Counted from the stretch's first letter, positions 8,137-17,253 are shown. The stretch: DNA of 64,000 nt from Hyphomicrobium sp. ghe19 (GCF_902712875.1 NZ_LR743509.1:3176001-3240000), one strand, 5' to 3'. Notes: a model not told the origin generated them from the sequence alone. Made by a program: numbers and translations.

Positions 8137-9063
8137 TCATTTGGCCGGTGGCGCCTCCTTTTCCCGGCGTCGTACGGGTGCCGTGCCCGCCCCGACCAGC
8201 TCCAGAAGCGCCAATTCGGCTTGGCTGACGTAGCGCTGCTTATGTTGCAAAACGTGGAAGGAGCGGCGCGGCAAGGGAAAATCCGGCGAAACGAGCCTGC
8301 CCGCAAGCAGCGCCGATTCCACGACCAGATTTGAAAGGGCCGCCGCTCCGACGCCGGCTTCGACGGCGGCACACACTGCCTCGTTCGACGGCAACTCCAG
8401 AGCAACATCGAGATCGGCCAGGGACAGCGACAACGCCCTGAGCGCACGTTCGAATTCGGTTCTCGTTCCCGAACCCTGCTCGCGCAAAACCCACTTGATC
8501 GACATGATATCGGAGCGGTCAAGAACAGGCTTCGCGGCAAGAGCGTGAGCCGGCCCCACAACAATGATGAGCCTGTCGCCTTCGATGCTGCGCACCGAGA
8601 GGTTAGGATTGTCGATTGCGCCTTCGATGAAGCCGATGTCTGCCGCGCCGTCATGGGTCGCGGTTGCGACTTGTTGCGTGTTGCCCGCGCTGAGCTTCAA
8701 CTTGATGTCGGGATAACGCTGATGAAACGTCGCGAGAAAGGGCGGAAGCCAATAGTTGATGATGGTCTGGCTGGCAAAGATCGACAGCGTGCCACGCTTC
8801 ATTCCGGCCAGATCCTGCAGCGCCTTTTCAGCCGTCGCAGCGCGCGCAAGAACGCCTCGCGCTTCATTGAGAAATATGCGACCGGCGTCCGTCAACTCGA
8901 TGCGGCGGCCAACCCGATCGAACAGTTTCACCGCATAGCGCTCTTCGAGCGCGGCGATTGCGGAACTCGCCGCCGACTGCGTGATGTTGATTTCCTGGGC
9001 TGCTTGCGTCACATGCTGGCGCTCGGCGACGGCAACAAAGATGCGCAATTGCTCGAGCGTCAT
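8137..9063 (-). CDS. LysR-family transcriptional regulator
   Basis: The winged helix-turn-helix is at residues 1-60 (TLEQLRIFVAVAERQHVTQAA then QSAASSAIAALEE). The substrate-binding domain follows from about residue 90, with GTLSIFASQTI and the GIEG-like FIEGAID segment of the CysL/RbcR/YeiE subgroup. It starts 16 bases after the yeiH-like stop on the same strand, so it is probably cotranscribed with the exporter and controls it. The usual YeiE/YeiH pair is divergent, so the tandem order is a small departure. A candidate operator lies upstream of the exporter at 10207-10225. The effector is unknown. Confidence 0.9.
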   Translation of the reverse strand: MTLEQLRIFVAVAERQHVTQAAQEINITQSAASSAIAALEERYAVKLFDRVGRRIELTDAGRIFLNEARGVLARAATAEKALQDLAGMKRGTLSIFASQTIINYWLPPFLATFHQRYPDIKLKLSAGNTQQVATATHDGAADIGFIEGAIDNPNLSVRSIEGDRLIIVVGPAHALAAKPVLDRSDIMSIKWVLREQGSGTRTEFERALRALSLSLADLDVALELPSNEAVCAAVEAGVGAAALSNLVVESALLAGRLVSPDFPLPRRSFHVLQHKQRYVSQAELALLELVGAGTAPVRRREKEAPPAK

Positions 9064-9079
9064 GTGGTCCTCTTCACGG

Positions 9080-10129
9080 TCAAGTCGCGAGTTTAATCAG
9101 AGCCAGGCTAAAGCCCGCAATGAATAGCGACGATAGAGCGCCCAGCAAAAGCGGCTTGAGGCCCTTGGCCTTGAGTTTCGCGATGTCCGTCTCGAGGCCC
9201 ATTGCCGCCAGCGATATCGACAGCAGGAAGGTCGTTGACGGAACGATCGCGGCCTTAAGTTCGGATGGAATGACGACCACGCTGTTCAACGCTACGAGGG
9301 CGATGAAACCTAATAGAAACCATGGCATCGGCGCATTTCGCGCGGCCGCCGCCGTCCCTGGGTGTCGCTGGCGCCGCGCTGCGAGAAGGCCGAGGCCGAT
9401 CACCATCGGTGCGAGCAGCATGACACGACTGAGTTTGGCGATGGCTCCAAACTCGCCGGACGACTGGCCATCTTGAAATGAAGCCGCGACGACTTGAGCG
9501 ATCTCGTGAATTGAGGCGCCGGCCCATAAGCCGAATGCATGTGGACCGAGGTTCAGCAGACCCGGCAGGAGCGGATAAGCAAACATCGCGATCGACCCGA
9601 AGATCGTCACGCAAGCGACGGCGTACGCCACGTCTTCGTCGTGACCTGTGGTGACGGTATTTGTTGCGATGATGGCGGACGCACCGCAGATCGACGTTCC
9701 GGCTGCGATGAGTTGAGTGAGCTTGCGATCAACGCCAATCATGCGCCCTAACCAGGTTGTGAACGTGAACGTCGCCAACAACGTCGCAACAATGATTGTA
9801 AATCCGTGCGAGCCGACCTCTGCGATCTGCTGTGCCGTCAACTGAAAGCCGAGCAGGATGATCGCGAAGCGGAGGATGCGGCGAAGCGAGAACGCGACAC
9901 CGTCCTTGGCCTGCGGGGGCGTGCCCACGATATTGTGAAAAGCCATGCCAATGACGATCGCGAGGATCATCGGGCTGAAGGTCGCGACGCCCGGGATTTC
10001 GCGAAGGGCAAAGGCCGCGCAGGCGATCGCCGTTGTCAGAAAGAGCCCCGGCCAGATGCCTCGCCCAAATGTCGCACGCACGTGCTTCGCTGGCGAGGAG
10101 CGCGGAATGACTGTTGCGATTGGAGGCAT
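9080..10129 (-). CDS. YeiH/UPF0324 family putative sulfate-type exporter
   Basis: The protein is hydrophobic throughout, with roughly ten membrane helices. It holds the family signatures GMAFHN near residue 65, ILLGFQLT near residue 93, and [16 protein letters not shown] near residue 143. Length (349 aa) is normal. The family is annotated as putative sulfate exporters; in practice the substrate is poorly defined. The neighbouring LysR gene supports inducible control. The N-terminal 25 residues are polar and precede the first helix, so the start may be slightly further in. Confidence 0.85.
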   Translation of the reverse strand: MPPIATVIPRSSPAKHVRATFGRGIWPGLFLTTAIACAAFALREIPGVATFSPMILAIVIGMAFHNIVGTPPQAKDGVAFSLRRILRFAIILLGFQLTAQQIAEVGSHGFTIIVATLLATFTFTTWLGRMIGVDRKLTQLIAAGTSICGASAIIATNTVTTGHDEDVAYAVACVTIFGSIAMFAYPLLPGLLNLGPHAFGLWAGASIHEIAQVVAASFQDGQSSGEFGAIAKLSRVMLLAPMVIGLGLLAARRQRHPGTAAAARNAPMPWFLLGFIALVALNSVVVIPSELKAAIVPSTTFLLSISLAAMGLETDIAKLKAKGLKPLLLGALSSLFIAGFSLALIKLAT

Positions 10130-10206
10130 GAAATTCTCCGGCTAAGCTCTGCCGCAGCATGCCTTCCGTCTCAACATCATTCCAACGCAAAATCTTTCTC
10201 AATTCA

Positions 10207-10225
10207 ATCGATTTTACTTATCGAT
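10207..10225. promoter_or_regulatory. Paired ATCGAT element upstream of the exporter gene
   Basis: Two ATCGAT hexamers are separated by 7 AT-rich bases, 78-96 bases upstream of the yeiH-like start. The arrangement is dyad-symmetric and of LysR-box size, so it could be the operator for the LysR protein encoded two genes downstream. Because ATCGAT is itself a palindrome, direct and inverted arrangements cannot be told apart. Binding is not demonstrated. Confidence 0.3.
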
Positions 10226-10274
10226 CCCTGCAAGAGCTGCGTTTTCGCGGAGCCTTCTAGAGCAGCGGCAGGCT

Positions 10275-11306
10275 TCAAGCGTGCGCGTTATGCGTAGCCG
10301 GGGTGCTGCTGCCCGCGGTGCAGCCTGCGCCCAGGCCACACGGGGCATCGCTGCTGACTTCGAATTGAAGGGTTGCGTGACGGATCTCAAATTGGTCGTG
10401 GAGCATTTTAGCCGCCATTTCGATGAAAGCGTCGCCCGGGTGCCCGTCCGGCATGACGAGGTGGCACGTCAACGCCGTTTCCGTCGTGCTCATCGGCCAG
10501 ATGTGGAGATCGTGGATGCTTACGACTCCGGGCAGCTGCTGCAGCCGGTTCTGCACGTCCGCAGCATCGATATTCCCCGGCACTCCGTGCATCGCGAGCC
10601 GCATAGAATCCTGCAGCAGTCCCCACGTGCTCCAGACGATCACTGCAGCGATGATGAGACTGACGATGGGGTCCACCCAGTACCATCCCGTCAGCAATAC
10701 GGTGATACCAGCGATTACAACGCCGAGCGAGACGGCTGCGTCTGCCATCATGTGCAGATAGGCGCCGCGGATATTGACGTCCCGTTCGCCGCCTGACGCA
10801 AATAGCCAAGCAGTGAAGCCGTTGACCAGGACACCGGCGAATGCCACGACGATCATCATGCCGCCGGCTACGGGCGCGGGCTCGATCAACCGTTGAACGG
10901 CTTCGAGCACGATGGCGCCCACGGCGACGAGCAGCAGAACCGCGTTGGCAAGCGCCGCCAAAATCGTCGAAGATCCGAAGCCATAGGTGAAGCTCAGGGT
11001 CGGCCGGCGCTTTACGAGGACGCTTGCGCCCCAAGCCATCAGAAGACCAAGCACGTCTCCGAAGTTGTGACCTGCGTCCGCGACGAGCGCCATCGAGTTG
11101 GCAAAGAAGCCGGCAATCGCCTCGATGAGGACAAAGCCGATGTTGAGGCCCGCACCCAGCGCAAACGCGAAACCGAAATCCTTCGGCGCATGGCTATGGC
11201 CGTGAGATCCGCTCCCGTGATTGTGACCGGCGTGGTCGTGGCCGTCATCGTGTCCGTCATGCCGGTCGCTTCGTCGGTCTTCTCGTGGGTCTGGGGCTTC
11301 GCTCAT
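10275..11306 (-). CDS. Cation diffusion facilitator (zinc/cobalt/cadmium exporter, CzcD type)
   Basis: A histidine/aspartate-rich cytoplasmic N-terminus (DRHDGHDDGHDHAGHNHG, then SGSHGHSH) precedes six membrane helices. Helix 2 carries the metal-site motif ALVADAGHNFGD and helix 5 carries HMMADAAVSLGV. A C-terminal cytoplasmic domain contains IHDLHIWPMS and ends in a short Cys-containing tail (APCGLGAGC). It should export divalent metal by proton antiport at the inner membrane. The start is set at ATG 11306 (MSEAP); a start at 11339 would add 11 residues. The yeiH-like gene follows 145 bases downstream, probably under its own promoter. Confidence 0.9.
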   Translation of the reverse strand: MSEAPDPREDRRSDRHDGHDDGHDHAGHNHGSGSHGHSHAPKDFGFAFALGAGLNIGFVLIEAIAGFFANSMALVADAGHNFGDVLGLLMAWGASVLVKRRPTLSFTYGFGSSTILAALANAVLLLVAVGAIVLEAVQRLIEPAPVAGGMMIVVAFAGVLVNGFTAWLFASGGERDVNIRGAYLHMMADAAVSLGVVIAGITVLLTGWYWVDPIVSLIIAAVIVWSTWGLLQDSMRLAMHGVPGNIDAADVQNRLQQLPGVVSIHDLHIWPMSTTETALTCHLVMPDGHPGDAFIEMAAKMLHDQFEIRHATLQFEVSSDAPCGLGAGCTAGSSTPATHNAHA

Positions 11307-11435
11307 GATCCGCCGCTCGCGAGAGGAATTGCAGGGCAACGTAACGCCTACGCTGCCCGATAAATGGGAATTTCGGCTGACAACGCAATCCGAGAACGCC
11401 TGGGTCCCCGAGTCCGATCCAATCGTTTCAGTCTG

Positions 11436-12947
11436 CTAGCGTTTATCGATGCCGCTTATGCGCTCGAGAAGTCGTGGACGATGGGGAGCCGGCACGGGGT
11501 TATCCGCATTCTTGTCGGCTTCGCCGGCCGGTAACGGCGGGGGCCGGTCGGCTCTCTCGGGGGCCGCATCGCCAGGTCCGCCAGCACCATTGCCGTTCAA
11601 GGCGCGCAGGTACGATCCTTGGCGTTGATCGGGGCGCTGATCAGGGCGCTGATCAGGGCGTTGGTCGGGCGCTTCTGTGCCATCGCCGTTCGACGGCTTG
11701 CCGGCAACATTATCCGAGGGTCGCGGTCCGCGAGGCGCTGAAATGCGTTCGGCGAGCGACGGCCTTGCCGGGTTTGACCTATCGGATGGCGTTTCGACAA
11801 CCGTCTCGGGAGTTATCCGGCGCAGCTCTTCGTGGAAGCGGAGGGCTTGGCGCGACAGGCGCTCCTGCCCCGAGGCGATTTCGGCGCGAAGTTCCGTAAT
11901 GACGCGGCGCTGGTTTTCGAGTTCGGCCTGCAGAGCGCTGAAGTCGGCCTTCTCCATCATACCGGCGGCCGGCGCATCCTTCTCTTCGTAGACCTTGAGT
12001 GCGGCCCGGAGCTTCGCCATTTCGGTCGACTTGGTATCAACGGCTGCCTGAAGATCGGCAACGCGATCCTCCAGCGCCATCCGCTCGGCGTCGTCGCCGC
12101 CGATGCTCGACTTCAGCGAGGTTAGCTCGGCTTCCGTCCTGGCGAGCGCGAGCAGAAGCCTCTTGATCTCTGCATTCTGTTCGTCGCGATCGGGAGACGT
12201 TTGAGCGACGGCGGCCGCGCCTTTCAAGCGTTCGATCAGTGCTGCCTGTTCGCGCGTCTTCTCCCGCATCGCCTCGAGCTCTGTGCGAAGAGCAACGTTG
12301 CTATCGGCACTCGCGCCTGCAGCGGCGCCACGATTGCGAATGGCTCGCGTTTCGAGCGTCGTACGCAGCTGCGCCAGCTCTCTCTCGCGTTGCTTATTGA
12401 GTTGCAATGCCTCCTCGAGCGCCGCAGCCTGCTTGGCGCTCGTTGCAGACAACGTCTTGATTTCGCGATCGCGCGTTGCAAGCAGCTTTCGTGTTTCGGC
12501 GAGACGCTGCTCGACTTTCGGGAGCCTATCGAGGATCGCCTGTTCGAGAACGCGGCGGGCATTTTCGTGCTCCTCGACGCTCATCTTCTGGTCGGCGATC
12601 GCCTCGGACAATTCCTGGATCTTCGCGTCGCGCCGGTTGACCTCGACCCGCTGGCGGGCAGCGGAAAGGCCGGCTTCCTCGAGCTTGGATTCGAGGCGGT
12701 GCAATTCCATCGCGAAGTCAGCGCGCAAGCGGTCCTTGTCGGCGCGAATTTCGGCTTCGGTGAGCGGGAGCGTCCGCTTCAATGCTTCGGAGGTAAAGCG
12801 TTCGACGCGGCGGCGGTACGCAGGCAAAAGCACAACCACGATCAGGGCCGCGATTAGAAAGCCCAACATCACGAGCATCGCGGCGGAAAGGGTTATCAAG
12901 AAAACTCGCCCTGCAATGAAAAGCTTCGCGGCCCCCGCCGACAGCAA
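11436..12947 (-). CDS. Membrane-anchored coiled-coil protein with DQRP repeats
   Basis: One membrane helix at about residues 15-42 (FLITLSAAMLVMLGFLIAAL) is followed by a basic stop-transfer RRRVERF. About 270 residues of Ala/Glu/Arg/Leu heptads then form a long coiled coil. The C-terminal 130 residues are disordered and Pro/Arg-rich. They contain four DQRP units and two related end motifs, RPSLAERISAPRG and RPRLLERISGIDKR. It is a bitopic inner-membrane protein with a long rod, probably facing the cytoplasm. No enzyme domain is visible and function is unknown. Similar architecture is known from cell-shape or secretion scaffolds, but that is only an analogy. Confidence 0.75.
   Translation of the reverse strand: MLSAGAAKLFIAGRVFLITLSAAMLVMLGFLIAALIVVVLLPAYRRRVERFTSEALKRTLPLTEAEIRADKDRLRADFAMELHRLESKLEEAGLSAARQRVEVNRRDAKIQELSEAIADQKMSVEEHENARRVLEQAILDRLPKVEQRLAETRKLLATRDREIKTLSATSAKQAAALEEALQLNKQRERELAQLRTTLETRAIRNRGAAAGASADSNVALRTELEAMREKTREQAALIERLKGAAAVAQTSPDRDEQNAEIKRLLLALARTEAELTSLKSSIGGDDAERMALEDRVADLQAAVDTKSTEMAKLRAALKVYEEKDAPAAGMMEKADFSALQAELENQRRVITELRAEIASGQERLSRQALRFHEELRRITPETVVETPSDRSNPARPSLAERISAPRGPRPSDNVAGKPSNGDGTEAPDQRPDQRPDQRPDQRQGSYLRALNGNGAGGPGDAAPERADRPPPLPAGEADKNADNPVPAPHRPRLLERISGIDKR
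11626..11673 (-). repeat. Four 12-bp tandem repeats encoding DQRP
   Basis: The 12-base unit, read on the minus strand as GAYCARCGCCCY, occurs four times in frame inside the coiled-coil protein's disordered tail. Two central copies are nearly identical. Such short in-frame repeats can change number by slippage without breaking the frame, so tail length may vary among strains. Confidence 0.8.
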
Positions 12948-13023
12948 CGTTCCCAGACCGGCAGAGAAACCCCCTTTTGGGTCTCACTGCAATATCGAAC
13001 CAGCACTGAGCCGACCACCGGCA

Positions 13024-13911
13024 TCAGAAGGGGTTCCAGGTCGGACTCCTTGTATACTTCAAATAACCCACGTTGGCACCCAGTCGGAGGCCTACCCCCG
13101 CCCTAATCGGCGCTAACGAGACATGACCTGACTTCTGAAACTGCACGCTCACGCCGCCTACGAGATAAGCCGAACCCTCAACGCCGCCGAAACGATCAAA
13201 TATGTCGTTCGGATCGCGGAGGTTGTAGACGAGCGTCATGACTTTAGATCCGTCGGCGCCGAAATCATAGCCGACAGAAGGGCCTTGCCAGTAGACCCTA
13301 AAGGAACCGGCATCCTTCGTGTAGAGAGTTCCCTCTCCGTAGGCCAGACCGGCGACGAACGCTCCGGCCGCGTCCTGTCCCAGAATGTAACCATTTGGCC
13401 GGCCAGCCTTCTGGAAGGCCCATTCGATTGCCGACGCCAGGCCGCCGCTGATTTTTCCGAAGAAGCTGTTCCCTGCGCGGATGATTTCATCTTCCGAGTA
13501 CGAACTTCTGTCGGACGGGGGCGGACCGGACTCATAGCGTTCATCCCTGCCCGCGCCTTGCGGCGGCGGAGCGTAAGGGGTGCCGTAGCCGCCCGGATCG
13601 CCACCCTGGTCCCCACCTGGGTTGCGGGGACCATTGTAGGGGCCATAGGGATCGCCGCCTGGGGCGCCGCGCGGCGGAGGGGCGTAGCTATTGTCAGGGG
13701 GCGGCGGAGATGAGCGGTACGTGTCGACGCCGCTTTGGCCGGTGTAGGTGTCGGCGGGCGGCCTATAGGCGTCGTCTTGCGCCCCGGCGCTCGAGCCACC
13801 AACAATCAGGCAGGCCATCAGACTGAAGATCGATGCACATGCCGCATTCCTGGCCACATTCCTGGCCGCACCTTTAGTTCGCGCTATTCTGTCGAAGCCG
13901 CGGCGCCGCAT
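13024..13911 (-). CDS. DUF1134 family secreted protein
   Basis: An N-terminal signal-like segment (about residues 22-44, ending SSAGAQ) precedes a long Pro/Gly/Tyr/Asp-rich linker to about residue 135. The C-terminal 155 residues match DUF1134: EIIRAGNSFFGKISGGLASAIEWAF, GQDAAGAFVAGLAYGEGTLYTK, GPSVGYDFGADG, FGGVEGSAY and GVGLRLGANVGYLKYT. The domain is related in style to lipid-binding Ysc84-like proteins; the molecular role is unknown. Export to the periplasm is inferred. The Pro-rich linker is unusually long for the family and may cross or contact peptidoglycan. Confidence 0.85.
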   Translation of the reverse strand: MRRRGFDRIARTKGAARNVARNAACASIFSLMACLIVGGSSAGAQDDAYRPPADTYTGQSGVDTYRSSPPPPDNSYAPPPRGAPGGDPYGPYNGPRNPGGDQGGDPGGYGTPYAPPPQGAGRDERYESGPPPSDRSSYSEDEIIRAGNSFFGKISGGLASAIEWAFQKAGRPNGYILGQDAAGAFVAGLAYGEGTLYTKDAGSFRVYWQGPSVGYDFGADGSKVMTLVYNLRDPNDIFDRFGGVEGSAYLVGGVSVQFQKSGHVSLAPIRAGVGLRLGANVGYLKYTRSPTWNPF

Positions 13912-13958
13912 CGGCGTGACCCCTCACTTGTTCTTTTTCGCAACACGTTTTTTGGCAG

Positions 13959-13988
13959 GACCGGGTTTTGACAAGATCTGGCCCGGTC
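13959..13988 (-). terminator. Possible terminator downstream of cysQ
   Basis: GACCGGG at 13959-13965 pairs perfectly with CCCGGTC at 13982-13988 across a 16-base loop. It lies about 105 bases past the cysQ stop and before the DUF1134 start. No T-run follows on the minus strand, so it may be a weak terminator or a leader hairpin. Confidence 0.3.
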
Positions 13989-14092
13989 ATCGCACGCGAT
14001 GCGTGCACCCTCCACAAGACCGAGCGTGCGCCCGAATCCTATTCTACAGATTCGCCGCTATGTGTTGCTAAAGTATGGCCGGTTCGCGTTGC

Positions 14093-14947
14093 CTATGCCC
14101 TCGGCGCTGCCAATTCGGTCTCGCCGCCGCTCCAAAGCGGCTGGCGTCCCCAGGCGATGAAATAGGGATTGCGGTAGCTACGTTCGAAATGCCCGTACGT
14201 CAGTAGCGATCCGTCCAATTTCGTGACCGTTCCTCCGGCGCCCTCGAGTATGGCTTGGCCGGCGGCGGTATCCCATTCGTATGTTTCGCCAAACCGCGCG
14301 TAGAGGTCGCCTTCGGCGGCAGCGATGAGGCAGAATTTCATCGACGATCCGAGCGGTCTCGTGTCCTGAACCTTGAGAGTTGCCAAGAGCCCAGCGCTCG
14401 CACTTCCAACGCCCCGGCTATTGAACGCTACGAGCGCTGCCGGATCAGGGGTACGTGTGACGAGGCGCTTGAACTGCATTGCTGCAAACGGCAGTTCGTC
14501 TTTTTGAGAAAGCTTGGCTTCGTAAGCGAAGCCGTCCGACCTCGTCACGAAAAGGCGCTCGGACGGTGGCAGATAGATCAAACCAAACCGCGTCTTACTG
14601 TCCTCGACCAACCCGATGTTGATGGAAAACTCCGGCTTGCCGCGGATGAACAGCCGCGTTCCGTCGAGCGCGTCGACGAGGAAAAAACGCTTCGCGTATT
14701 CGCATTTGGCGCCGGCCGCGATCTGCTCCTCCGCAACGACGGGCACATCCGGCGCAACCGCCGCCAACGCCGCCAGCAGAATGTCCTCGGCCTCACGATC
14801 GGCAGCCGTTACGGGCGACCTGTCGGCCTTTTGCTCGAACTTCACGCCGTTCGTGAAGTGCGCCATCTCTAGGCGCCCCGCCTCACGGACAGCCGGAAGC
14901 AAGGCTGCGATCAGTGCATCGTGATCGTTGACGTCGATTGGCGACAT
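14093..14947 (-). CDS. cysQ: 3'(2'),5'-bisphosphate nucleotidase CysQ
   Basis: This is an inositol-monophosphatase-fold enzyme that hydrolyses 3'-phosphoadenosine 5'-phosphate, recycling the by-product of sulfate activation. Metal-site motifs are in order: EEQ near residue 75, VDALDGT near residue 91 (family DPLDGT), and EWDTAAGQAILE near residue 220. The pre-motif SPVTAADREAED near residue 44 is also typical. Length (284 aa) is normal. It is cytoplasmic. The start overlaps nothing, and the next gene (chpT) is divergent. Confidence 0.9.
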   Translation of the reverse strand: MSPIDVNDHDALIAALLPAVREAGRLEMAHFTNGVKFEQKADRSPVTAADREAEDILLAALAAVAPDVPVVAEEQIAAGAKCEYAKRFFLVDALDGTRLFIRGKPEFSINIGLVEDSKTRFGLIYLPPSERLFVTRSDGFAYEAKLSQKDELPFAAMQFKRLVTRTPDPAALVAFNSRGVGSASAGLLATLKVQDTRPLGSSMKFCLIAAAEGDLYARFGETYEWDTAAGQAILEGAGGTVTKLDGSLLTYGHFERSYRNPYFIAWGRQPLWSGGETELAAPRA

Positions 14948-15228
14948 CTTGAAGCAAACCCCATTCGAATCAGTTGGCGCGGAGCGAGCCCGCGATTACG
15001 AATACGCTTGACCGCGCCCCAGCTCTTACCGTGGCGCGTAAGACTCATGTCTTCCATGAAAATCCGGGCCTGGACGGCCCACCGGCCGCGAGACTTGGCA
15101 ACCGTCGTTCGGCGCATGTATCAGAGCATGGGGCATTATCGCAAGCCGCCTCCGCCGGTTCGCGTCGCGCTGTCGCGCTTGAGCTGCGGCACACTCTCGA
15201 TCGAGAGAATCTCAGAAAAGGGTCACTA

Positions 15229-15876
15229 ATGAACCAGCGCGTTCCGCCGACCGATCTCGAACTCGCGGCAATGATCTCGAGCAAGATCTGTCACGACATC
15301 ATCAATCCGGTCGGCGCTATCTTCAACGGACTGGAAATCCTCGACGAGGAGGACGACGAACAAGCGAAGAGCTATGCGCTGAACGTCATCCGGAACGTCA
15401 CGGAACAGGCCTCCGCGCGATTGGAATTTGCCCGTTTTGCATTCGGCGCCGCCGGATCGGCCGGCAGCATGATCGACCTGACGACCGCCGAGAAAATTTC
15501 TCGCGGCTTCGTCGCCATCACGCAGGGCAAGCACAAGCTGATATGGCGTGGCGCGCCGGGTCTCGTCGCCAAAGACAAGGTGAAGCTTCTTCTCAACCTC
15601 ATCGCTTCGGCTGTCACGGCATTGCCGCGCGGCGGAGAGATCGACGTTTCCATCGGCGGCTCGTTCGAGCAACCGACGTTCCTGATCAGGTGCAAGGGCA
15701 CAGCTGCACGGCCGCCTCAGTATCTAACCGACTTCGTCGCCGGCAAGCCGCTTGCGCTCGATGCCATCACGATCCAGGCGTACTACACGTGGCGCATCGC
15801 GCCGTCGGCTGGCATGAGGCTCGAGATTCTGAAGGACGGCGCTGATATTCTTCTCGTCGCGAAACCAGCGAGCTGA
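15229..15876 (+). CDS. chpT: Histidine phosphotransferase ChpT
   Basis: ChpT relays phosphate from the hybrid kinase CckA to CtrA and CpdR in the alphaproteobacterial cell-cycle circuit. The sequence shows the dimerisation helix with the phospho-acceptor His22 in SKICHDIINPVGAIFNGL. A pseudo-kinase C-terminal domain follows, ending QAYYTWRIAPSAGMRLEI, without ATP-binding boxes, as expected for ChpT. The start ATG 15229 has AAAAGGG upstream and gives 215 aa. A longer in-frame extension to 14974 has no family support. The next gene on the strand encodes a single receiver domain, a likely partner. Confidence 0.9.
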   Translation: MNQRVPPTDLELAAMISSKICHDIINPVGAIFNGLEILDEEDDEQAKSYALNVIRNVTEQASARLEFARFAFGAAGSAGSMIDLTTAEKISRGFVAITQGKHKLIWRGAPGLVAKDKVKLLLNLIASAVTALPRGGEIDVSIGGSFEQPTFLIRCKGTAARPPQYLTDFVAGKPLALDAITIQAYYTWRIAPSAGMRLEILKDGADILLVAKPAS

Positions 15877-15952
15877 GGTTGACCGGGACGGCTTGAGCCA
15901 GAAGCGATCGGGCCTCCTGATCGCGGCTGCCTTTCCGCTATACATCTTAAGA

Positions 15953-15979
15953 GCACGTTAGTATTTTACGTGCACTTTT
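15953..15979 (+). terminator. Hairpin between chpT and the receiver gene
   Basis: GCACGT (15953-15958) pairs with ACGTGC (15968-15973) around an AT-rich loop and is followed by ACTTTTC. It lies 77 bases past the chpT stop and about the same distance before the receiver gene. It could terminate or attenuate readthrough. The short stem makes the call tentative. Confidence 0.4.
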
Positions 15980-16049
15980 CAGAACATCGTTTGCTCTGGT
16001 CGCCTTGCTGTCGGTTGGTGCAGCACTCTGCTTGCGAGACGCCCTCGAT

Positions 16050-16418
16050 ATGCTTCACTGCTTCATCATCGATGATTCCGAGATCGTCCGGAAATACACC
16101 CGGCTTATTTTCGAGAGCTTAGGCTTTCGCGTCAGCGAGGCGGACAGCCCGATCGCCGCGATAGAGCGGCTGGGCTCGGAAGCGCCGGATTATATCCTAC
16201 TCGATTGGCGCATGCCGGGCTCGAACAGCATCGAGTTCCTTGGGAAACTCCGCGCGCTGCAGCTGAGCGTTCGGCCCTACATCATTTATCTGGTCACCGA
16301 AAACGATCCGCTCGAAATCCAGCGGGCGCTCACGCACGGCGCCGATAATTTCCTGTTGAAGCCGTACAACCGGCAGATCGTCGAAATGAAGCTTCAAGAA
16401 ATTCGAACCGCCGCTTGA
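16050..16418 (+). CDS. Single-domain response regulator receiver
   Basis: The protein is only a CheY-like receiver. It has the acidic pocket IDDSE at residues 7-11, phospho-acceptor Asp52 in LLDWRMPG, the conserved Thr in YLVTEN and the conserved Lys in LLKPYN. ATG 16050 is preferred because it places the first beta strand at the N-terminus; a start at 16005 would add 15 residues. No output domain follows, so it works through protein contact, as DivK and CpdR do. Its place directly after chpT suggests it receives phosphate from ChpT or a sister kinase. It is not assigned to CpdR because the sequence does not show CpdR-specific features. Confidence 0.85.
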   Translation: MLHCFIIDDSEIVRKYTRLIFESLGFRVSEADSPIAAIERLGSEAPDYILLDWRMPGSNSIEFLGKLRALQLSVRPYIIYLVTENDPLEIQRALTHGADNFLLKPYNRQIVEMKLQEIRTAA

Positions 16419-16432
16419 TCAAACGGCGGTTC
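16405..16432 (+). terminator. Hairpin overlapping the receiver gene stop
   Basis: GAACCGCCG (16405-16413) and CGGCGGTTC (16424-16432) form a perfect 9-base stem over a 10-base loop that contains the TGA stop. No T-run follows. It probably ends the chpT/receiver transcript or protects its 3' end, and may also serve the convergent gene at 16468. Confidence 0.5.
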
Positions 16433-16467
16433 GCGAAACAAGCCCGAACTTCAATTGGCTGTTGGCT

Positions 16468-17253
16468 TTACTGAGCTCCGTCGCCGTCTGTTGGCGGCAG
16501 AGGAGTCGGATAGCCTGCGTCGTCGGCATCCGCCTTGGCCGGAGCCGCAGCCGGGGCATCTGCCGGCGCTTTCTGCGCTTTGTGCTTAGCGGGCTTCGCC
16601 GGAATATCGGGTAACGATCCCGTCTCGACCTTCGAGACGTTGTGGATCGGCTTCACGACAGCGTCAGACGACGCGTCGGCGGCTGCGCTGGCGTCGGGCG
16701 CCGGCGCTGCTGCTTCCTTCTTCTCCTCAGGCTTCTTCGCCTTGTGGGCAAGGACAGATTTCGGATCGGGCACCGGCAGAGCGGCCGTCTTGTGGGTTGG
16801 CGCAACGCTGTCCGTGTGGGCCGTTGCTTCCTTCGTTACGCTCTTTTTCGCCGGTTTCGCATCGGCCGGCGTGACGTCGGACGCGGTTTTCTTCTCCGGT
16901 TCAGCAGCAACGTCGTCGGCTGAGGATTGTTCGGAACCGGGGAGCGACGAGCCACCCCAGCACACCGTCGCTTCCGCGGTGCAGGTGTGCTCATCGAAAA
17001 CGATGAAATTCAGAAACAGCTCGCAAGACACGGTCTTCTTGCCGGTACGGAAATCGCTGACTCCGCGCTCAGTCATTTTCGATTGAATGAGCTTGTCGAG
17101 CAGATCCTTGGCGTCTTTGGTCGGGCCGTCTTTGCCGTAGTCGTTGACCGTGAAGCCGTAACGCTTGCACTCCGCATTTGCCGAAACGGCTGTTGCAACG
17201 GCGAAGGTCGCGGCCAATGTGAATGCGGAAACAAGTTTGACCGAGAAGCGCAT
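16468..17253 (-). CDS. Secreted protein with Cys-containing N-domain and Ala/Pro/Lys-rich tail
   Basis: A clear signal peptide (MRFSVKLVSAFTLAATFAVA then SANA-E) is followed by a compact region of about 80 residues with four cysteines: C29, one in SCELFLNF, and two in CTAEATVCWGG. These could form two disulfides. From about residue 110 the chain is low-complexity A, P, K, D and T, resembling a periplasmic spacer or envelope-spanning arm. GAGGGAGAAC upstream of the ATG is a good ribosome site. No family is recognised. It is the first of several short secreted products in this region. Confidence 0.75.
   Translation of the reverse strand: MRFSVKLVSAFTLAATFAVATAVSANAECKRYGFTVNDYGKDGPTKDAKDLLDKLIQSKMTERGVSDFRTGKKTVSCELFLNFIVFDEHTCTAEATVCWGGSSLPGSEQSSADDVAAEPEKKTASDVTPADAKPAKKSVTKEATAHTDSVAPTHKTAALPVPDPKSVLAHKAKKPEEKKEAAAPAPDASAAADASSDAVVKPIHNVSKVETGSLPDIPAKPAKHKAQKAPADAPAAAPAKADADDAGYPTPLPPTDGDGAQ

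Noticed and set aside
11600..11680. 12-bp direct repeats considered as a CRISPR or an integration site
   Set aside because: The repeats are contiguous, in frame and encode DQRP; there are no spacers and no adjacent cas or integrase genes.
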